In this document: positions 58,059 through 64,000 of the stretch, in pieces
How positions within the stretch are numbered: position 1 is the stretch's first letter
Layout of the letters: each line of letters opens with the position of its first letter
Origin: Batkoa obscura
Taxonomy: Eukaryota > Entomophthoromycota > Entomophthoromycetes > Entomophthorales > Batkoaceae
Assembly: GCA_030770535.1 (NCBI GenBank)
Contig: JASVEC010000003.1
Location: forward strand, 1,736,001-1,800,000
Direction: 5' to 3'
Length of the DNA stretch: 64,000 nt
The notes under the pieces: generated by a model
What the model was told of the DNA's origin: nothing
The model's database searches: none
The model's input: only the letters and a program-made list of their open reading frames with translations
Position numbers and translations under genes: made by a program

Positions 58059-60480
58059 TCACATGTTTGTAGGCCCTAAGCGTGAGGTAATGCTTGGGCG
58101 GGAATTCTTATTACTTTGAGTATCATGACGATCATGACTTAAATTTCTTGAAGATTTATTATCCCTACGTCTAGAAGTATCTCTTCGGCTGCTGTTACGA
58201 GTATTAGACCTGGATCTACTTCTATCTTTACCTCTGCGTCTATCTTTATCTCTATCATCACGATAGTTGTTTCTGCGATCTCTAGATGGAGAGCGGCGGC
58301 TACGACCCCTTTGATTAGCTGGTGAGCGTGAACGAGATTTTCTTACAGAGCGGGATCTACTACGTCTTGATCTTCTGTCACGAGACCTAGATCTACCTCT
58401 GGATCTACGTGAAGAAGTATTACCCTCATGACCTCTTCTTGGAGATGGAGAGTCCCTTCGGTTGTGATTACCTCTTTCAGATCTACTTCTAGAACGATTG
58501 GAATGGCTGGATCTACCTCTTCTATTGTCTCTTTCACGTGAACAACCAGTGCGCCTGTCTGCCTGGAAATTCTTACGTCCTTGGTTACCACTATTGTTAT
58601 AGTCATTTCTTGATTTATTATGTTTACCAAAGTTCTGGTCATAAAAGTCCGTCCCTATAAGTTTTTCCATAGGAGGTATAGTAATATGTCCAGTAATACC
58701 ATTATCAGGAGTCCAGTGTAATGGTGGCAACTCAATCGTATTTGAAGCGTTTTCATTAAAACGACCATCACCTGATTTCAAATCATCTAAATAATTTATT
58801 ACAAATCATTGAAATTAACAAAGAATTTACCTTCGCGTTGTTGATTACGATTTCTAGGGTTATAGTCATTATTTCTAGGGTTGTAGTCATTATTTCTAGA
58901 GTTATAATCATTATTTCTGTTGGAATAGTCATTGTTTCTACTAGAGTAATCATTATTTCTATTAGAATAGTCATTACTTCTATTAGAATAATCAACATGG
59001 TTGTCCCTAGAATCAGCAACTGTAATGATTTGTCTTGGATTGTGTTCAGTGTGAGGTTGGATATCATCTTGGATATCATTGCTTTCCTCAAAGATAGGGT
59101 TGGGTTTATCCATTTCATGCTCAGATTCATTATCACCAAGACGATCTTTAGCCCACTTTCTTAAATGCTCACCGACATCTGCCCGGACTGAGTGCTCAGC
59201 AATTAAATTGTCTGGGACAATGCCTACTTTGTTACAAGATGGGCATTTAAAATGCTTTTCAGGATCAGGATTAATTAAAGCTTCAGTAATGCCTAAAAAT
59301 TGTTTAGCCTCTATTAACAAAATATAAAAAATCTTACAATCTAAACAGAATAAAGTTCTACAGCAAGGAACAGATACAGCATTTACTAAAAGTTTTTGAC
59401 ATACTTTACATTGTAGTTCATTTACAATTGGTGCAGTCTCACGTAGCTCTTCAAAAGAGAATCCTGATGCTCTTTGATTCATTCTAATTTTTTCCCAAGC
59501 AGTGCTAAAAAAGTTATTATTTACATGTTGAAAATATGTACTAATTACCTATTGGCCTGGGCGATAACTAAAGTACCATCACTTGCCACCATTGCGCCTT
59601 TTCCATCTGGCACTTGCTCAACATTTTTTAGGAAAGAACGAGGAATACCTGTTGTCTTTTTTACTCTAGGCTGCATATTCTTTCTATCGACTTGTGATGG
59701 ACAATTTTGAACGTAGTGCCCCTTTATACCACATTTGTGACATACATAGTTGGCAGAAATGGGTTTATTGAACTGATTTTGGTTCCTTTGGGCCGAATAG
59801 TTTTGACCACCTCTATAGGAACCCTGGTGTCCACCCATGTGAGCGTTTTGTTGTCTCCATTGAGTTGAGGTTTGGTCAAAAAGTGCTTGCAGTTTCTCTT
59901 CTTCGTTTTCTCCAGGAATAACACCATCCATAGATAAAGTGATATCGCCAAAAGCAGGATTATTGTCATCCTCATCGTTGTAATTGTTGCCTTTATTGCC
60001 ATATGAACTTAAATCTGCATGAACTTCTCCAGTTTTGGCCTGTAAAGCGTTTTGTGGATCATCCGATATATAATACATAGCATTTGTACCTCCGGGTTTA
60101 GCAGGAACTCTTCTTACATAAACAGAAGTGTTTTTAGGAATGAGCATAGAGTCATCCAGGTAATCTAAATAGAAATTAATTTAAAAAAAGGCTGACTTGA
60201 AAATTAAAATCTTTATTAAACATAAGAGGTAGCTTTTTAGAGGGAAATAAATATAGGGTAAGGGTATTGGGAGAAAGATGAATATGAAGAAAAATAAAAT
60301 AGATTGTTGTTTACCTTCGTTTGTTTGAGCGTTTGAGATAATAATATCCGAGTCCGTTCCTCTTAATTTTTGAGCAATAAGGATTTCACGCTTTAAATTA
60401 AATAAAGGGAATGAAAGTCCTTCAAAAGTAACAGAATCATAATTTTTTGCTGATTTAAATTTATAATGTATCACAGACAT
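58059..60480 (-). CDS. Mpe1/RBBP6-like polyadenylation factor with RS-rich tail
   Basis: Five exons (60315-60480, 59549-60164, 59338-59504, 58831-59292, 58059-58786) join in frame to 712 aa. The DWNN ubiquitin-like domain opens the protein (MSVIHYKFKSAKNYDSVTF), with NTSVYVRRVPAK near residue 70. A CCHC zinc knuckle is at 197-210 (CHKCGIKGHYVQNC). A RING/U-box-like domain starts at C293 (CKVCQKLL ... PCCRTLFCLDC ... FKCPSC), completed by a 45-nt intron. A heptad tandem repeat of the form YSNRNND then leads to a long RS-rich tail (RRSRGRSRSRDRRSRRSRSR). Mpe1 is a subunit of the cleavage and polyadenylation factor and RBBP6 its animal counterpart. The RS tail is more like animal RBBP6 than yeast Mpe1. 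Confidence 0.92.
58838..58990 (-). repeat. In-frame 21-bp tandem repeat in the Mpe1-like gene
   Basis: About seven copies of a 21-bp unit encoding NNDYSNR-type heptads (variants NNDYSSR, NNDYNSR, NNDYNPR). It lies between the RING-containing region and the RS tail. Length variation between strains is likely. Confidence 0.8.
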
Positions 60481-61282
60481 TATCAAATTTTAAAAATTAA
60501 AGCACTAAAAAAATTTTCTATTTTTTATTTATTTTTAAAACGCTTATTGGAAATTTTATTCTTCCTTAATTGGCCAATGAAGTTTACTTTAACCAAATGT
60601 TACTTATGGTTAATTAAAATAAGAGTTGTAAAGCTAAATTTCAACTTAATGTATATAATGCAATATTATTTGTTATTTATATTCATTAATTCATTTATTA
60701 TATTAAATAAGTCAAATGTTTGAAAACAGTATCTTAAAGTGTTTTAATTATGACCATTTTTTTTGTATAAGTTTCATTATAAAATTTTAACAAATATTAT
60801 TTATTTAAAATGTTTTATAATCAAAATCTAACTTTGAATAGTATTTATATTGATGAATAGATAATTTTATTAATAAATTCACGTATACCTATATGATTAA
60901 TTTAGTCCCTTACAATTTTTTTGAAGTCGTAACTATACTATATTTTAAGTGTTTTAAATTTTTATATCTGGTAAATACTTTAAAAAAGTTAAACTATTTT
61001 AAAATAGATAAATTAAAAATGTAATATATCAAGCACTCAAATAGTTCATTATAAAACTAAAAATAAAACCATACTAATACTAATACTAATACTAATACAG
61101 TAATGGTATATAAAAAGTAGTGAGTTAAATACAAATTATAATTCTTCAACTTTGATGGTATTAAAAATAAATAAAAGGTAACATGAAGTATACTTTTGGA
61201 AACTTTTCAAATAAATTTAATTAATAATTTATTCAAAGAATGATTAAATTTAAATCTCTATATTGATAGTAAAAACTGAAAG
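60481..61282. other. Intergenic region, with a microsatellite
   Basis: About 800 bp between the Mpe1-like start and the SAS10 stop, both on the minus strand. It contains an (ACTAAT)n repeat at about 61071-61097. No other feature was seen. Confidence 0.5.
61071..61097. repeat. Microsatellite (ACTAAT)n
   Basis: About four and a half direct copies of ACTAAT in intergenic DNA. Confidence 0.7.
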
Positions 61283-63293
61283 CTATTGAAAGCGTACAGA
61301 TCTAGAAAGATGGGTCTTAATACCAGTAGCTTCACCACCATACGAAGTCTTGGAATCTTGGACAACTCTCTTGAAACTAGATAATTTCTTACTAGCTTTT
61401 TCAAACTTCTTACGATGTTTAACACGTGGATTACGTTGTTCTTTCTTACGCTTAGGTGTAAGACCTTTGTTTTTGAGTATTTTATAAGAAGCAATACGTT
61501 TAGAGCTTCCTTCAACTTCTTGTTCATCAGGGTTCATTGCCTTCCATGCTTCTGTTCTACGTTCCATTTCTTCAGGATTAAGTACCTTAACTTTTTTAGT
61601 ATTCTTCCTTTCTTTCTTGGTTTCTTCTATTGATGGTGCTACTTCATTTTCATCATCATCGAATATATCAGCATCATTGGATTGGTTATTGATAGCTTGA
61701 TTAACTGGCTGTTTGTATTTTTCATCTTTTGGTTTATATGGTATATCAATATCACCAGTAAATTTAGGTAATTTGGCACGTTTTTGGTTTATAACAGAAG
61801 CATAATGCCTTAAACTCTTCTTTTTTATCATCTTTTCAGCTGCATCCGCTTCATCAAGATACTCAGTATCCTGGAAGTCGGATTCTTTGGCCATTCTTTT
61901 TGATCCTGAAGTTTTAAGAGAGCGTCTTAATTCTGCTAATGTTTGTTCGGGTAATGCTTCGACATCTGAGCTTTCAGGTTCTGACTCCATGGCTTCTTCT
62001 TTATCTTCCAAAGGTTCTTCATCCTGAGACTCTTCCTCTTTCTCTTCCTCTTCATCCTCTTCTTCTAATGATAAGTCTTCATTACTATTTTCGCCTAATT
62101 CTTCATCTCCAACAACTCCACCATTTTCTATTATAACGATAGCTTCTTTAACCATTTCCAACAAGTCATCTGATCCTTCTTCAGCGTCTTCTAAATTTTT
62201 AATAATGTTGGCATGCTTTATTAAAACATCAATTATAGGGTGGTCTTGAAGATTTGGAGTTCCAACAGACTTTAAATACAAATAGAAAGATATATTAGTA
62301 AGGTAATTTAATGTTGTTTCATATTTTAAATAGAAATGTTGAAGTAATGGGGTTGCTTTGACTGCTTCTGGGCTTAATTCTTTAATTCTAATACACGTTA
62401 ATATTATATAAATTATTTTAACAATAAAATTACTTTGTAGCAACTTCAGAGGACTCATCTTTTACCATTTCCCATTTTTCTTTAAGTTGTTCTAAAAGTC
62501 CAAAAAGCTCTGGTGAATCTTTTTCTAAAATTTCAATGGCTTCGTTTTTAGTATAGCCATCCCCTTTCTTTATACTTTTGGTAGGTTGGGTCAAATCTAT
62601 ATTTTTTAATTCCTTATCCAAATCAAGAATTAATTTATGGTCTTCTAATTCATCCTAATAAAACTTAGTATATTAAAAAATGAGTTATATAATAGATACT
62701 TTAATAAGGTCTTTTCCAGTTAATTGACCATAAGTAGGAGCCATAAAATCTTGTTCGTTCATAGCATTAACCCTCATTTTTTGGATTCTTATTGCCTCCT
62801 CTTCTTCGAGTCTGGCATCTTCTTCATCCTCAACCTCATCACCATCATAATAATTCGATTTTTTTGTGCCCCAATCTATAAAATATTAATATGCGTACTT
62901 ATATGGATAAATTTACTATACCTTCCATGGTATCTTCCTCTTCCTCCTCCTCGTCTTCTTCGTCTTCGTCTTGAGGGTATTCAACGCCAAGTATCTCTTC
63001 GTCTTCAATATCATCTAGAAATTTTTTTAGTCACATAAAACCAACAATAATATGTAATACCTGAATCATTATCGTTATCATTAAAGCTTATTTTGTTTCT
63101 GGTATCATGGACTAGAAAAATATTAATATAAGTTTGAATATCTAAAAATAAAATTACATTTATCAATATCATCATGTTCAACGTCATTCCAGTTCTTTAT
63201 AGCTTTTGAAGTATACTTCTCGCTTTTGTGACTATCGAGCTCTTGGCTTGGTTGAGCATTTGCAGCTCCTTTCCTACGGTTTCTCTTTCCCAT
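61283..63293 (-). CDS. SAS10/UTP3-like small-subunit processome protein
   Basis: Six exons (63158-63293, 63061-63111, 62922-63014, 62700-62875, 62434-62654, 61283-62387) join in frame to 593 aa. The N-terminus is basic (MGKRNRRKGAANAQPSQ), followed by long acidic stretches. The Sas10/Utp3/C1D domain carries LEQLKEKWEMVKDESSEV, ELSPEAVKATPLLQHFYLKY and LTNISFYLYLKS. The C-terminal Sas10 domain is clear: KILKNKGLTPKRKKEQRNPR, VKHRKKFEKA and YGGEATGIKTHLSRSVRF. Sas10/Utp3 acts in the nucleolus in the U3-containing SSU processome for 18S rRNA maturation. Confidence 0.93.
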
Positions 63294-64000
63294 TTAAAAC
63301 TTTAAATAACAATTTTAAAATTCTCGAAATTAATTCTATCTTTTTGTTTTTTGTTTTGCAAAAATAACCACTAAAATTGCAACTTCTTGAAGTAGATAAA
63401 CCAAGATTGATGTAGATTAGACAATTTATCACATTCGCTATATTGACACAGGAGGAAAGTATTAGATTAGATATTTTAAACTTCTTTTCATTTTGTTACT
63501 TGTCTCATTTTTGGTTATTAATCTTTCAAGTTAAATATTAAGGATGATCCGAAATATCTATTCTGCACTGGGATCTGGAATATATTTATCGGAAGCAGCT
63601 TGTTTATAAACTAATTATAAAACTCCATCGAATTTACAAGCATTAGGATTCCCAAAATAATTTTACTAAACGGGCATCGAAAAGTTTAATCGATTTTAAA
63701 TTAATGTTCACTAAGCGTAGACACACTTTTAATATATCTTTAAATAGTTTTTGGTGTTCTCAGATATTAATATGCATACTTTAATCTTTTTAGTCATATT
63801 AATAGTATTTTTATTCAAATGTAATAAACTATCTATTATATGCGAAAATAGTGAATCCGCTTGAATAAATTTTATCTATTTTTTATATTAAGTTTTTTAA
63901 GTGTTATAAAATAAAAACATTCATCCAAATATTAAACATAACAAAAATATACATTATATTCTTATTTTGAAACATACTTCAGATACATACGAAATACAAA
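63294..64000. other. Upstream region of SAS10 to window end
   Basis: About 700 bp of AT-rich DNA. It should hold the SAS10 promoter. No coding frame or RNA gene was recognised before the window ends. Confidence 0.5.

Noticed and set aside
58838-59164. Plus-strand frame of 108 codons made of IISRVVVIIS-like repeats
   Set aside because: It is antisense to the 21-bp heptad repeat of the Mpe1-like gene.
59292-59337. Read-through of the RING region of the Mpe1-like gene without splicing
   Set aside because: The in-frame version breaks the spacing between the RING zinc ligands; a 45-nt GTAAGA...TAG intron restores the FCLDC-ITEAL spacing.

Overview
The window is a stretch of very AT-rich nuclear DNA from a fungus. 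Genes on both strands carry short GT-AG introns, mostly about 45-100 nt. The protein set is fungal: aspartokinase, the Gea-type Arf exchange factor, NPR3, Mpe1 and a Kex2-type secreted repeat precursor. The base composition, one very likely U12-type AT-AC intron and a PhnZ-like oxygenase argue against ordinary Dikarya. They fit an early-diverging zygomycete-grade fungus. My best guess is Entomophthoromycotina (Conidiobolus-like), but the taxon is inferred only.

Layout. 1.7-3.6 kb: LARP1-like RNA-binding protein. 6.0-6.6 kb: orphan gene. 8.0-10.7 kb: a divergent pair, a PhyH-type Fe(II)/2-oxoglutarate dioxygenase and a PhnZ-like HD-domain di-iron oxygenase. 11.7-13.5 kb: secreted laccase-like multicopper oxidase whose 3' end runs into a short transposon. 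15.8-18.6 kb: two tandem paralogues encoding secreted precursors made of repeated peptide cores. 20.5-26.1 kb: Gea/GBF1 Arf-GEF. 26.3-27.3 kb: METTL21-type lysine methyltransferase. 27.7-29.6 kb: aspartokinase with the AT-AC intron. 30.6-32.2 kb: leucine-rich repeat protein. 34.8-35.6 kb: remnant of a secreted-protein gene. 36.6-38.4 kb: possible transcription factor lacking a normal zinc cluster. 38.5-40.0 kb: NAP1. 41.4-43.6 kb: EXO1. 44.1-44.3 kb: 71-aa protein, divergent from NPR3 (44.5-46.6 kb). 47.0-49.8 kb: FHIP. 50.6-52.7 kb: TFIIF alpha. 52.7-56.6 kb: gene-free AT-rich block with transposon and LTR remnants. 56.6-57.5 kb: BAP31. 58.1-60.5 kb: Mpe1/RBBP6. 61.3-63.3 kb: SAS10/UTP3.

Most genes are independent housekeeping genes. 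Three features stand out. (1) The PhyH and PhnZ-like genes look like a eukaryotic version of the bacterial PhnY/PhnZ route, which breaks 2-aminoethylphosphonate down to glycine and phosphate; the PhnZ-like protein keeps the metal-ligand spacing. (2) The two precursor genes share signal peptide, promoter and flanks but carry different amphipathic cores, suggesting a small secreted-peptide locus. (3) A roughly 100-bp terminal-inverted-repeat element flanked by TA occurs six times, and one copy supplies the stop codon of the multicopper oxidase gene.

Gene models were assembled by hand from reading frames and splice signals. All multi-exon models except FHIP close in frame. No tRNA, rRNA or CRISPR array was recognised.
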